From Liolophura sinensis (taxonomy: Eukaryota; Mollusca; Polyplacophora; Chitonida; Chitonidae), in contig NC_088298.1 of the NCBI RefSeq assembly GCF_032854445.1, positions 476,274-540,273 of the forward strand: 64,000 bases of DNA, given 5' to 3'. Position numbers and translations under genes: made by a program. Under the pieces are notes generated by a model. The model did no database searches. It was given only the letters and a program-made list of their open reading frames with translations, and was not told where the DNA came from. Below, piece by piece: positions 31,875 to 43,597 of the stretch (positions are counted from its first letter, which is position 1; each line of letters starts with the position of its first letter).

Positions 31875-33417
31875 ATCTTCGTGGCGACTTACAGGACCAA
31901 AGAGATCGACTAAGCAGACATATCTTCAACATTAGACACCAGTAAAAAAAAATGTTGCGAAGAATTTTTATTTCTTTTGCACCACAATTTTTTTCCTCCG
32001 GAATCAGTTTGGCCACTTGGAAATTTTTAGAGGCAGGGCATGGGAAAGGTCCTGCAGACGAAATCGGTGCTGTTGTGAAAAGAACGCCAGACGCACTGGT
32101 ATCTCAAGGCGCAGATATTAAAGACGCGCAATCACTGCCTGAACCCGTAAGGGCGTCATCAGTAGATGTTTAAATGTGGTTTATATCTTCACATGATATT
32201 GATCAATTTGACCAGAAATGTCCCAAAAAAATCCCTACAGTTCCTGACACAATGAAGCTTCACCAGGTTTGTTAATGTACATATATTTACACGTAGTATA
32301 TTATAAACATTTGTTAGACAGTTTTAGCACACTTACTACATTCACGTTGATAACAGTATTATATGCCGTAAATCCAAGCCTCCGTAACCATGCTAGTTAG
32401 GAAAAATGCACGTTATAATAGAACGCATTCCATGAGAAGGTCGAACAGTAACGTAATACCAATGAGCGCTTCCATCCACCATAACACTGCCCTTCATGTC
32501 GTATGTGAACTAAACTTTGAACAGTTCGGAGCACTAGGGTGAAATAATCCAAACAAATATCATAGTGAGTCACAACAATGGAATATGTTTGCACATTTAG
32601 TTATGGGAAACAAGAGAATGATCTATCACATGGAACTTGTCATGTTGGCAGGTGATCACACACTCCTTTGGAGAGATCTCTTACCGCCCCGTCAGCTGCT
32701 TTTGTGAGGGTGCTGACCTTTATGCATCGAATTGGAAACAACCGTTTCTGCTGGCAAGCAATGGACGATATTGTTACACTGATGCCCCCTACTGAGCCTG
32801 TCACAAGTAGACATCAACAAATTCGACCGGACATATGGGCTGTTATCCTAAAGAAAATGGACATCTGAGTATATACATCTTATTAGATCAAATTAACATA
32901 GGATATTACATTTGTATACTTGGTTCATTTCGTGGCGGAACAGCACTAAGACTATGTGTTATGCTTGATATATGTTCCGTGCTAGCTTCGCACATGTGCC
33001 TACTTCAGTCGACAGATGTTCTTTAAATAAATTGTTCTACTAAGTTCGGCACTTAATACTGGTTCATTTCTGATTTTGTAGAATCTGTTTGTGCCATTAC
33101 CGTTACGTTGAGTCTTTACCGTTACACAAATGTCTTCACCATTACATACACAACTTTCAAGAAATATATTTCTTCTTATGTAGGTGATTTTCCTAAGCTT
33201 CACAGTGCGTTTCGTACACCCATAACTTACCAGGTACAAGAGTCCAATTTGTTTTAAGATGAAAATTTATATCACAAATATATTCTGAATTCCCAACTTT
33301 TCACAAGAGTGGTTTGTTAGGGTCGGCCGTTTACAGAAAACATCCAGATGGACCGCATTTTCAACACAAAACAACGTAAAATGGTTTCAGATGAATAAAA
33401 GAAATGTGTTTACAATT
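31875..33417 (+). pseudogene. Fragments of an unclassified transposase-like gene
   Basis: 31952-32160 encodes LATWKFLEAGHGKGPADEIG and VKRTPDALVSQGADIKDAQ. I remember the GHGKG..D.IG..VKR pattern from widespread, poorly classified transposase-like proteins of marine animals. 32680-32868 encodes RFCWQAMDDIVTLMPPTEPV, plausibly the end of the same protein. The sequence between and after them (to 33417) shows no other gene. Confidence 0.4.
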
Positions 33418-33582
33418 TCTAGCACTTGTATGAGAGTCTTTGTGCCATTGCAGAGATGTAACAAGACGAGTCACGTTCAGCTTGTTATTTAAGATTTTTA
33501 CTGGGAACCTTAACTCGTACACAGCCTCGTACATTGTCAGTGTGTACACAATAGCGAGTGAGCAGCTACATCACATGTTACA
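33418..33582 (-). repeat. gypsy 3' LTR (165 bp)
   Basis: Same length as the 5' LTR. Preceded on the minus strand by the purine tract aaaagaagggaga (33583-33595). Confidence 0.85.
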
Positions 33583-33993
33583 TCTCCCTTCTTTTAGAGT
33601 TATTCGTTATGCAATTACGTTAAGAGCATTACAGATATAACTGGTTGGGTTCATTTAACCTTTAGCTCAGAACTTTCCAGCTGGAAGCCACAATAAACAG
33701 ATGAAATGAGGGTTAATGCATTATCAAATGCATTGCAACACTGTGCATTATTAAGGATGTAAAAACACATCAAAGAGGTTACCCAAAGTCAGTTGGATCA
33801 CCACAGTATACAATGTTAGGTAGAGTGAAATCCATTTCACTGCCTCATCAATGTTCATTTATGTTGATTAAATCATTGTATATACAGTTCAAAACACAAA
33901 TCACCAAAGTCATTTGGAAACGCGTATGACTTCTACGGAATGTCAATATCACTATTGTCACTTCACGGTTTAACAGTCCATAATATAGTTCAC

Positions 33994-36293
33994 TTATTTG
34001 TCCATCACAAAGTCCTTAAACCATTGCGGTTTGGTCACCACACGACCAGACCTAGTAACTGGTTGGTCTGCATTAATGTCACTTGGAACTTCGCGTTCTC
34101 TGGTTAGCGTACTTGAAGACGTCGGCTGATCGGGTGTCGGGGGGTCAGTGTCATAGGGAGGTGATACACTGAAACTTACACCAGACTTGCGCAGATGACG
34201 ACGGTTTCTGCGTAATGTTCGATTGTCCTCAGTGACCACATTGTATGATCTACTGTTCACTGATCCGGTAATTTGGGCTTTTTGCCAAGTCTGTCCACGC
34301 ACCTGTCCTTGCGGCTGAATCTGTACCACACCCCCTTTCCTTAGCATGGAAAGGTCTCTTGTACCTCTGTTGCAGTACATCTCTTGTCGTTTTCGCTCTA
34401 CTCGCAAATGCAACGGGTTGTCCATTTTGTGTTATCGCGGCTCCAAGTCCTGTGTCGGACGCGTCACACCGCAAGGTAAGTTCCTCTTTCACGTCGTACA
34501 AGCGTAGTACGGGATCAGTGCTCACTAAAGTCTTGATTTTCTCTAGTGCAGCATCATGAGTAGCATCCCAGTGCCAAGCAGTGTCTTTCAGTGTCAGCTG
34601 TCTTAGCGGCCCACAGACGTCACTAAGCTGAGGTAAGAATTTGCTCAAGTAGTTTGCAAATCCTAACAGTCTCTGTACAGCAGGAACATCTGTTGGTTTG
34701 GGCATGTCGCTTACGGCTCGCACTTTTTCTGGGTCCATCTTCAGCCCATAAAAGTCACTTCCGGTCGGCGAAACTTGATTTTGTCAAAGTTCAATTTGAG
34801 GTTCTTCTCACGACAACGTTCTATTAGGTTCTCAAGATTTCTGTCGTGATCACGTGATGCCTCTTCATAGGTGTCACCTTATCCATACAGCAGTATGTCG
34901 TCGTGTATGGACTTCAAGCCTTCCGGAGCTTGCTCCTGTCTCAGTTCAAAGACTTCCGGTGCAGAGGAAATACCGAATGGTAATCTACACAAACGATACC
35001 GCCCAAAAGGAGTATTAAAAGTAGTCAGATAGGAGCTCTCCTCATCAAGTTCCACGTACCAGAACCCGTTTTTAGCATTAAGGGTTGAGAAGATTTTAGC
35101 TGTGACTTCAGGTAAAATGTCCTCAATCATAGGTATGGGGTGATGGCTACGTCTTATGGCTTGATTCAGATCCTTTGGGTCAATGCATATCTGGAGTTTA
35201 TTCGGTTTTGCACCGTTTTCCATGTTTAGGGTTTTGAAATTTCACCGAACATTTGCCAGCAGGCTTTATTGTAGACTTGTCGTACAAAGTTAACATTTGT
35301 GAGGTTTGCTGAATGTTGTATGCAGAGAGGTCACCAAGTTCATGTGACGGGATGACATTGCATGTTGCACCGCAGTCAAGCTGGAACCTTACTGGCTTAC
35401 CTTTCACCAGCATGGTAGTGAAGACCCGCTTTGGAAAACTCTGTCCATTTACAGAATTAACACACAGAGATTCAGATGTAAAGTCAACGGTGTTTATTTC
35501 AAAATAATCCTCTTCCTCAGAAGACATAGTTTCTGACACAACGTTGAGATTACGCAAGCTGTGTGGCACATAGAACTAAAGTGGTTCTTGGAACGGCACG
35601 CGTTGCACTCCTTTCCATATGCCGGACACTTGTCGCGTCTTTTCTCATGTCGCAGTCCACAGAAATTACACGGCCTTTCTAGCAGGTTCTGTTTTCCAGT
35701 TTGTTTAGAATTAGAGGATGTAGAAATTCTGGATTTCCGTGCTTTCTGTTGTGAGTCAGAATTGTTGCTTACTGCGTGTACAGCTGACTGGGCATTCAGG
35801 GTTAGGCTCTGTTTCTTGGATATTTCAGATGCACGGCAGATGTGTACGCATTTATCCAGGGTGAGTTCAGCTTCTCGCAGTAATCTCTCTCTGAGATGAA
35901 ATTCTGAGATACCACACACAATTCTATCACGGATAAGGGAATCGTGAAGTTCACCAAAATTACATGTGGCAGCTAGTATACGCAGATCAGTCAAGTATTT
36001 ACCAAAGCTCTCACTTTCCTGATTACGCGTGAAGAAATGATATCTTTCCACCGTCTCATTCTTTTTAGGATCACAATGTCTGTCAAAAACGGCGAGGACA
36101 TCATTTAGATTACGATCCTGTTCAGCCTGATCAAATTCCAGAGTGGAGTAGATTTCTCTACCCTGCGGTCCTATTAAGTATTTGAACAGTTTGAGTTTCA
36201 ATTCCTCAGGTTTTGCAATCATTGCCAATTCCATGTACAGTGTAAGTTCCTCCTTCCATTTCCTCCAATAGTCAGGAAGGTTGGCTGTGTCCA
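33994..36293 (-). pseudogene. gypsy gag-pol, deleted and frameshifted
   Basis: Gag (36293-35494) has a YWRKWKEELTLYMEL-type capsid start and Cys-rich knuckles (CNFCGLRHEKRRDKC, CNACRSKNHFSSMC). The protease frame (35569-35230) overlaps gag and has FQLDCGATCNVIP. A deletion joins it to the RT (35223-34879), whose first catalytic motif reads FSTLNAKNGF, Asn in place of the expected Asp. After a frame change, 34738-34440 holds the RT connection and the start of RNase H (LRCDASDTGLGAAI). A second deletion joins this to the last pol segment (34425-33994), so RNase H and integrase are lost. Confidence 0.88.
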
Positions 36294-36295
36294 TA

Positions 36296-36340
36296 AGGGA
36301 GAGTGGGGAGAACTGGGACGGGGTAGAAATGGGACACCCC
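36296..36340 (+). repeat. pogo left terminal and subterminal repeats
   Basis: Terminal repeat followed by a second ggggtagaaatgggac copy. Further copies lie at about 36658-36720. Confidence 0.8.
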
Positions 36341-36784
36341 TCTAATTTTGTTTGTTTTCCAGCCAATCACAAACAAGAAAAGTTTTTTCTGCGAGTCTTC
36401 ATCCTTCCTTTTGCCATGTGCTCATGCCATCTCATCTGGATTAGTGAGGTAAGTTTTATGACAGAAAGTAGATTTCCACTCGAAAAAGTTATATTTTGTC
36501 CTCACAAAAATCTTTTCTGCAGGCTTAACCAGGTAACCAATAAGCCTGAAATAGACGTAATGAGTAAATTATGATCTGATGGAGAGTGTCGAGAGATGTT
36601 GTTGTTGTTATTTAAAATGCTAGTTGTCAGCTTTTGTTTTATTGACTGGGGTGGGGGTGGGGAGAACTGGGACATGGTGTCCCACTTCTCCCTGTCACTG
36701 TCCCACTTCTCCCCACAGTCTGGACTTGGAGTGGTGTTTTCTAAAAGTGATCTAAACTTTTCCTTTGCAGGCCTAACTTTCAAA

Positions 36785-38925
36785 ATGCCCCGAAAATACA
36801 TCCGACAAACTGGGATTGGACTTGTACCACACGAGGGAATGCTACAAGCTGTTAAAGAAGTTGTTGAGTTCGGAAAGTGGCTGAACAGAAAGGTGTCTCA
36901 AGGAGTGTATTGCAGAGATATGTGAAGAAGTATGAAGGAAACAAGAATGCCACGCTATCTCCTAACTATCATCACAAGGAGGTGTTTACAGCTGCTCAGG
37001 GCCAAGCTCTTGTCAACTACCTTAAAACTGCTTCAAAGATGTTCCTTGGTTTAACCACAGTGAAAACAAGACAGCTCGCATTTCAAATGGCTGACCGGAA
37101 TGCACTTCCCATGCCAGACACATGGAAATCGAACAAAATGGCTGGGGTAGATTGGTTAAGAGCGTTCATGCAGAGAAACCCTTCATTGTCAATAAGAAGT
37201 CCTGAAGCTACTTTTCTGGCTCGTGCGACTGCATTTAACCAACATACAGTTGGGGAATTTTTCGACTTACTCGAGCAACTGATAAAAGCAACTGGCATCA
37301 CAGGACCAAGAATATTTAATCTGGATGAAACTGGGCTTACCACTGTACAAAAGGTTCCTAAAGTAATAAGCAGCAAGGGAATAAAGCAGGTTGGACAAGT
37401 AACCTCTCGTGAACGTGGTGAACTCGTAACAATGTGCGGCATAGTTTCAGCCTCAGGCGTGGCCCTTCCACCTGTTTACGTCTTCCCTCGGAAGAATTAC
37501 AAAGATATCTTCTTAACAGGCGCGCCAGAGGGACCCCTTGGTCTTGCATCTGAGTCTGGTTGGATGAATGTGGCACTGTTTTCCAGGGTGATGAATCATT
37601 TAATACAGTGGACAAATTCAGCCAAAGAAACTCCAGTTATCCTTATCATGGACAATCATGAGAGTCATCTTAGTCTGGAAACCCTTGAAAATGCCAAGGA
37701 ACATGGTGTTCATATTGTCACTTTGCCTCCGCACACAAGCCATAAGACACAGCCTCTAGACCGATCGGTGTATGGGCCACTTAAAGCATTCTTTAATGCA
37801 GAAACCAACAGCTGGATGGTGGCAAATCCAGGCAAAACCATCACCATTTATCAGATGGGTCACTTAATGGGTACATCATGGGTGAAGGCTGCCTCCCCGA
37901 ACAACATCATCGCTGGCTTCAAGGCAACTGGTATTTGGCCATTTGATCGCCACATATTTACCGACGAAGAGTTCCTACCAGCATCGGTGACTGACCGGCC
38001 AAATCCAACACAAAGTATAAGTAATCCAGAGCCAACACAAAGCCCTACTCCACAAATGAGCGGCCCAACTCAGCCAGAGGCCGACGACCAGCCTAGTTCA
38101 CAGAATACTGGATTTCTCACACCTGAAAAAATCATCGGCTACCCAAAAGTAAGCCAATAACTAAAGACAAGTTACGCATTAGAAAAAGGCACTCTTAAGC
38201 ATCTTTATGAATAGTGTGTTCCTTAGTCAGAGTACGTAGACAAAATCTGGCATTATTTATCCAGATACATATACATTTTCAGTAATGTTCCACATGATCA
38301 GAAAACCGCTTACTACATGTAGAGCAAATAACCTGTCACTTTTCTCTATCTTTTAGGCTCCGGAGAGAGCTGCAACAAATAACCGGGGCCGACAAAGTGG
38401 CAACATCTAAGCCTGAGCTAAAACGAATCCGTGATGAAGTTCTGAATAGGCCAAAGCAGCCCAGAAGGCCATGCGTGATCAAACTAAAAAACGACTACAA
38501 CTTGAACAAGAGCTATCCTTATCGGACAGTGGGGGTGAGGACTTGGTATTGGCTGATTCAGAGGATGATGTAGCTGTAGAGAGTGAAGAGGAGGGAGGGT
38601 TGGAGTTAGGAGTCGTGGACTATGCTGATGTCATTGTCGATGCATACGTGTTGGTTGAGTTCAACTTTAAGCAAAAGGAGCCAATACATTATGTAGCTAA
38701 AGTCATACCAGATGTAGATGAAACTGGCGATGTAATGTGGATTTTCTTCGGAAGAGTCACAAGGTCCACAATAAATTTGTTCGTCCACATGTGCCTGACA
38801 TTGCAAGCCTATCTAAAGACCAAATTAAAGTGGTTCTACCGAAACCTACGAGCAGAGGAACAACTTCCAGAACCAAGGAGGGTCTTGTGTTTTCTGTTGA
38901 CTTCAGTCATTTAGACATTCGTTAG
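36785..38925 (+). pseudogene. pogo/Tigger-like DDE transposase, frameshifted
   Basis: ATG 36785 starts a pipsqueak-type HTH (MPRKYIRQTGIGL, AVKEVVE). One frameshift near 36870 leads to the long frame 36877-38148 with the HTH end (VSRSVLQRYVKKYEG) and a DDE_1 core: RIFNLDETGLTT (first Asp), VILIMDNHESHL (second Asp), and the PPHTSHKTQPLDRSVYGPLK segment, then AGFKATGIWPFD. A gtaagc donor at 38149 and a tttag acceptor at 38356 lead to a second exon with Lys/Glu-rich sequence and a C-terminal IHYVAKVIPDVDETGD domain that switches frame at about 38740 (SHKVHNKFVRPHVPDI). Several frameshifts and a stop make it non-functional. Confidence 0.87.
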
Positions 38926-39409
38926 TTTTTAGGGTTTTGTTTTTTGAGGTCATAAGATGCATGTACACACCTGGTTACACATCGGTCATGACTGTCTGGC
39001 CAGGACATTGCGGTATTATACAACGCTCTTCTACATAGTTGGATTGTTTCTGTTTGTTTGTTGGTTTGTTAGTTTGTTTCTGATTCAGAATTGTTTCATT
39101 TTCCTAGTCAACTACCAGTATTGTTATTGTTTTGAATGCTTGTATTAGCTGATGTAAAGCCATTGGCTTACAACTGCATGTACTTGTACAGTGCGCATTT
39201 TTCATTGTTTTTGTTTGTTTCATGTTGAGCATTTTTCACAAAAAAATAAAATAACTCAGCAACCCAAAGCAACACTGGCAATGTTTCCATTCTTTTCATA
39301 AACATAGGGCATAAGTTTTTGTACGCATGATGGACGTTTATGTATAGGAACACCTATAAACATGCGCTAAACCGTTTCCTGTGATCCCCTAGCAATATAT
39401 ACCTCTATA
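38926..39409. other. Non-coding, pogo interior
   Basis: T-rich sequence after the pogo transposase. No gene recognised. The left border of the nested piggyBac is not clear here; no TTAA was found between 39355 and 39420. Confidence 0.4.
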
Positions 39410-41392
39410 AAGTACATACGAGATAAGTCGTAGCTGGCGCACAGATATAACTGGTATATCCGGTTTGCCAACTACGAGTTTACTCGTAGCGGAATTTCCA
39501 ACAGATATACATCAGGTCCTTAGGTCAAAATCGGAATCAAGGTCAGCACTTTCCAAAATGGCTTGCACGAGTGCAGACGAGGTCGCACAACTTCTGATGG
39601 AAACTGATGACGAGATTGATGAGGCAGGGATGGAGCTTAGTCTGGACGATAGTGAGTTTGAAATCGACAGTGATGAGGAAAAGTCTAGTGATGAATTTGA
39701 CCCGGCAGTTTCACACGAGGTGGGCGGGGTCATAGGGTACGGACCAGGGGCGGTCGCGCCTCTGTGTCGCCAAATCGTGGCATCCGTGGAGTGCCCCGTA
39801 GAGTAACAAGACCTAGACCATCTCAAAGAATTCAAACCCCTGTACACATCTGGACCGATGGAGAGCAGGAACCGCCTGTATTCACATTTACCGAAACACC
39901 TGGTCTCAAGAGGCCCGCTGAAGGGACATCCCCTGGAAAGTACTTTGAGTTGCTTCTAACTGATGAGTTAGTGGATCTAATGGTTACCGAGACCAATCGC
40001 TATGCAAATGCTGAAATAGCCAAACAACGTCCTTTGCTCAGGGAATCCCGTCTGTGGGCTTGGAAAGACACTGACGCAGCTGAGATGAAAAAGTTCTTAG
40101 GTCCCCTGATTCACATAGGGCCAAATAATCTCCCTACCCTGGAACATTATTGGACTAATGACCCACTGTATAAAACAGAAGTTTATGGAAAGTCAATGGG
40201 CCGAAATCGATTTCAACTTCTTCTAAGGTTTTGGCACTTTTCTGAGAATTCTGAAGATCGTCTTATCAAGATCCGCCCATTACTTGATTACTTTGATAAA
40301 ACCATGAGTGAAGTCTACTATCCCAAACGAGATCTGTGCATTGATGAATCAATGGTATTATGGCGTGGGCGGCTTCTGTTTCGTCAGTATATCAAGAACA
40401 AGCGACACAAGTACGGTGTGAAGCTGTATGAACTTTGCGAATCCGATGGCATGCTTCTCAAGATTCTGATTTATTCTGGGACTAGGACTAACGTCGACGA
40501 TGACTTACAACTGGGTCAGTCAGCTGCCGTTGTCTTGCATCTGATGTCTGATTTCTTGGACAAAGGCCACGTGCTGTACACTGACAACTATTACAACTCA
40601 GTTGGCCTAACAAAAGCACTAACAGACAGGTCAACCTGTTTGTGCGGGACGCTTCGCTTTGATCGAAAAGAAAACCCGGAAGACGACGTTCAGAAAAAGC
40701 TGGAAAAGGGAGAACACTGTTAGAAACGGTCCGGGCCGGTGGTGGTGTGCAAGTGGAGAGATAAACGAGATGTTCTCACTATCACCAATATGCACAACAT
40801 GAAGATGGTGAACGTGACAAACCGCAACCAAAAGGTATCCCAGAAACCAAACATTGTGCGTGATTATAACAATGGGATGTCTGGGATCGACCGGTCAGAC
40901 CAGATGCTCTCTTACTATTCTGCTTTGCGCAAAACAATCCGTTGGTACAAGAAAATCGGACTCCATGTTTTGGAGATCATGTTGTTCAACGCTCACATCA
41001 TGTACAACGAATCAGTGGGTGAACAAATGAGAATGCTGCGGTTCCGTGAAAAGGTAACGCTTCACCTGCTGGGAAACGTTGACCTTCAGTCGACCCCGAC
41101 TGAAGGACCGCCCGCAGAAACCTTTCACCACCTTGTCGGCGTACCACCTACAGAGAAAAAGGAGAGGCCAACAAAGCCATGCCACCAATGCACGAAAAAT
41201 GGCAGAAGACGAGAAACAAGGTACATTTGACCCGTATGTCCTGAGAAACCAGCCCTTTGCGTCCATCCTTGCTTCAAGGTGTACCATGTGTTGTGAATTT
41301 TTCGTCGGACATACTGCTTACTGACAATAATTCGTATCTGCCTTTACCCTTTTGTGGTAAATTACATACACACTGTCCATTGCCGACAAATG
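39410..41392 (+). mobile_element. piggyBac element #3, right-truncated
   Basis: Left region contains palindromic motifs (acgagataagtcgtag near 39419 and ctacgagtttactcgtag near 39473) like those at the right end of element #2. Identity with #2 stops after tgccgacaaatg at 41392, where #2 continues about 285 bases further to its terminus. Confidence 0.8.
39558..41324 (+). pseudogene. piggyBac transposase #3, dead
   Basis: Provides the full N-terminus (MACTSADEVAQLLMETDDE) that #2 lacks. It has the same frame switch near 39755 as #2. The first two Asp residues are kept in LCIDESMVLWRGR and LYTDNYYNSVG. A Trp codon is changed to TAG at 40721-40723, and a Cys codon in the Cys-rich tail is changed to TGA near 41228. 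The third Asp (GIDRSDQML) lies after the first stop. Confidence 0.9.
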
Positions 41393-42329
41393 TTAGGTAC
41401 ACGACAGAGCCACCGCTGTAGCCGCAGGCGCTTCGGCTGCAGCAGTGTGCTACCAGTAACAGCGGACTCGCGCCGGTATGGCCCATTCACTTTGCTTACA
41501 GATCGTTATTTTTAGAATACCAAGGAATTCTCCTTACTGATGACGTAGAACACATCATCCGATTTCACCTCGTTTTCGAATTTTTCACATGCGGTTCCTA
41601 GATCTCGTGATATCGGTATTCCCAACATCGACTTGTAAAAAACAGTGTTAATTTAGCAAAGGGTGAGTATGAAACTTTTTGTGAACATAACTTAAAATGC
41701 ATTCATTTTTCTACAACTGTGTAAAATTTGGTGTAATTTGAACGATTTGCACTTGGTTTTTTACGACCCGCAGAATATAGTCAATCCGAAGATTTTTCAA
41801 TATGACGCATTGCGCCACTATCTGACCTTGTTTTGTGATGCAATTTTATACATATCATCGGCAAGTAATCTTCCAAATAACGCATCTGAAAGTTTGTTTA
41901 GGCTATTAACTTTATGTTTATATCCTGTTTTGTTATATATATAAACGTTTTAAATGTGGATGATGTGCGATATAAATTGCTAGGTGATGAGTTGGTCTCC
42001 AGCCAATATGTCACGTGACCCCATTCCAGCCATCGGATTGGCTGAAGGCAGTGTTTACAAACATTGGACCATGTGTTTTGCTTGATTTTGTGTTACAAGA
42101 GGTTGATAAAGTGCATTTACGGAAAGAATAAGCCGATTTCTCTCATAAATGCATATATACATATTCAGTTTATAGTGTAGATTACAATAGTGCAAATAAT
42201 TACAATAAATTATATATATTGCATGTACTTTATGCTGCAATATATTTAAATATATATCAGCATCAACTAAGTTTATTTGCTTATACCGGTACTGTTCATA
42301 AACTGATGTTTTCGTGTGTTCTGTTACAG
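41393..42329. other. Unassigned pogo interior upstream of the 42330 ORF
   Basis: No homology seen. It ends with a pyrimidine-poor ttctgttacag directly before an ATG, which could be a splice acceptor. Confidence 0.35.
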
Positions 42330-42944
42330 ATGGGCCCCAAAAAGAAAAGGAAGGTCATTATGCCAGATAAACCTGGAATTTGTAGACAGTACCTGACAGA
42401 AAAATTCCATTCATTACCAGTACTGGATAGTGAATTACAGAATGGGCACATTTTGTTCATGTATATCTCTAACAACCGCTCGCTGGCCAGTACTGTTAAA
42501 GCCATAGCGGACAAAGAGGATGTGCAGTACACAGTTTCTACTCAGCAGCTGAACAGTCTTGTGAAAACGCTTGACAGATATAAAAACTTATCACGTGAGG
42601 CTGAAATGAAGAAGTTTGATGAACTTTGTTGCCGGCCATTTTCTCTAAATCACGACATACTCCGTGAAAATGCTGATTACATTCCCCCAAATGAGGAAAC
42701 AAGTCATATAAGCCCCTGTTCACAGGAATCCATCAATCAAGCGGAGCCCATACCATCTTCCCATGAATGCACGCTACTTTCAACACCACCAGTTAACTGT
42801 TCCCCAGCGCCCCCCCATACCGTCCCATTTCTACCCAGGTGGTGTCCCACTTTACCCCAAGCTGTCCCACTTCACCCCAAAATTTGGAATGTATTCAGTT
42901 GGCCTGCCATTCTCACAGACATATCTGAACGGTATATCATTTAA
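42330..42944 (+). CDS. Accessory ORF of the pogo element with SV40-type nuclear signal
   Basis: An ATG right after ttctgttacag gives MGPKKKRKVIMPDKPGICRQ, in which PKKKRKV is a textbook monopartite nuclear localisation signal. A helical region follows (SNNRSLASTVKAIADKEDVQ, SLVKTLDRYKNLSREAEMKK), then a Pro-rich tail encoded by the subterminal gtcccac repeats. No known domain is recognised. It is 205 codons from this ATG. It lies inside the pogo termini, so it may be an accessory DNA-binding or regulatory protein or a captured exon. In the duplicated segment at 28693 the same exon is split by piggyBac #2. Confidence 0.5.
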   Translation: MGPKKKRKVIMPDKPGICRQYLTEKFHSLPVLDSELQNGHILFMYISNNRSLASTVKAIADKEDVQYTVSTQQLNSLVKTLDRYKNLSREAEMKKFDELCCRPFSLNHDILRENADYIPPNEETSHISPCSQESINQAEPIPSSHECTLLSTPPVNCSPAPPHTVPFLPRWCPTLPQAVPLHPKIWNVFSWPAILTDISERYII

Positions 42945-43072
42945 GCAAAATGTGCGGATATCATGTATACTTGTGTGGGTGAAGTATGGTTTAGATTGAT
43001 CGAATCCTAAGATTTCTCATGATCAGGCAAGACAAGGTGGTCATTAACGTCCCACTTCTCTCCACTCTCCCC
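42820..43072 (-). repeat. pogo right subterminal and terminal repeats
   Basis: Copies of gtccca(c/t)tt(c/t)(a/t)ccc at about 42829, 42847, 42865 and 43049, the last being the terminus. Confidence 0.75.
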
Positions 43073-43074
43073 TA

Positions 43075-43160
43075 TCAAGCTGACGAGGCGGCTTTAGTAT
43101 AGACATTGGCAAAGCTTGATGCTGAGCAGGCTGTTGTACCCGAATTTCTGCCTCGGCCAT
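43075..43160 (-). pseudogene. gypsy gag N-terminus (28 codons), continued at 36293
   Basis: ATG at 43160. The frame runs to the pogo border and continues in phase at 36293 when the pogo plus one TA is removed. This is the strongest evidence that 33418-43597 is one gypsy element. Confidence 0.88.
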
Positions 43161-43414
43161 AATTATAGCTTATTTGATACGTAGAGTACAGTTCATGGAG
43201 GCTATTTCCATTTTGAAGAGTGTTCGGTAATGTTCGAGGACACTACAGCTCATACACACACGGCACAATAAACTTCCACAGTGTCGTTGTTGTGTTCCAT
43301 GTCGGGGTTACCCGGTGTCCAGTTGTCGAGAGGTTTACAGAAATGTTTTCATTTGGCGACGTATGAGAAGTTCAGACTAAATTTTGTCTCTGCAAGATCT
43401 GGAGCGTCTTACAG

Positions 43415-43432
43415 GCTCACCTTCTGACACCA
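43415..43432 (-). promoter_or_regulatory. gypsy primer-binding-site-like sequence
   Basis: TGGTGTCAGAAGGTGAGC directly after the 5' LTR on the minus strand, where a tRNA primer would anneal. The tRNA cannot be named with confidence. Confidence 0.6.
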
Positions 43433-43597
43433 TGTAGCACTTGTATGAGAGTCTTTATGCCATTGCAGAGATGTAACAAGACGAGTCACGTTCAGCTTGT
43501 TATTTAAGATTTTTACTGGGAACCTTAACTCGTACACAGCCTCGTACATTGTCAGTGTGTACACAATAGCGAGTGAGCAGCTACATCACATGTTACA
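43433..43597 (-). repeat. gypsy 5' LTR (165 bp)
   Basis: Begins TGTAACATGTGATG and ends GTGCTACA on the minus strand. Paired with 33418-33582. Confidence 0.88.

Larger units (their letters stand above)
36296..43072 (+). mobile_element. pogo-like (Tc1/mariner superfamily) element in gypsy gag
   Basis: The ends read agggagagtggggagaactg at 36296 and its inverse at 43072 (about 21 of 24 bases agree), flanked by TA at 36294-36295 and 43073-43074. Removing the element and one TA restores continuous gag reading on both sides. Clusters of a gtcccacttctcccc-like motif lie inside both ends. It carries the DDE gene 36785-38925, a second ORF at 42330-42944, and a nested piggyBac at 39410-41392. Confidence 0.88.
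33418..43597 (-). mobile_element. Ty3/gypsy element with short LTRs, carrying a pogo insertion
   Basis: LTRs of 165 bp lie at 43433-43597 (5') and 33418-33582 (3'). The flanking 5-mers are CAATT on the left and CCATT on the right, one mismatch, consistent with an aged target duplication. Without the pogo insert (36296-43072 plus one TA) the element is only about 3.4 kb, because parts of pol are deleted. Confidence 0.88.

Noticed and set aside
34359-34559. Plus-strand frame
   Set aside because: Shadow of the gypsy RT/RNase H on the other strand.
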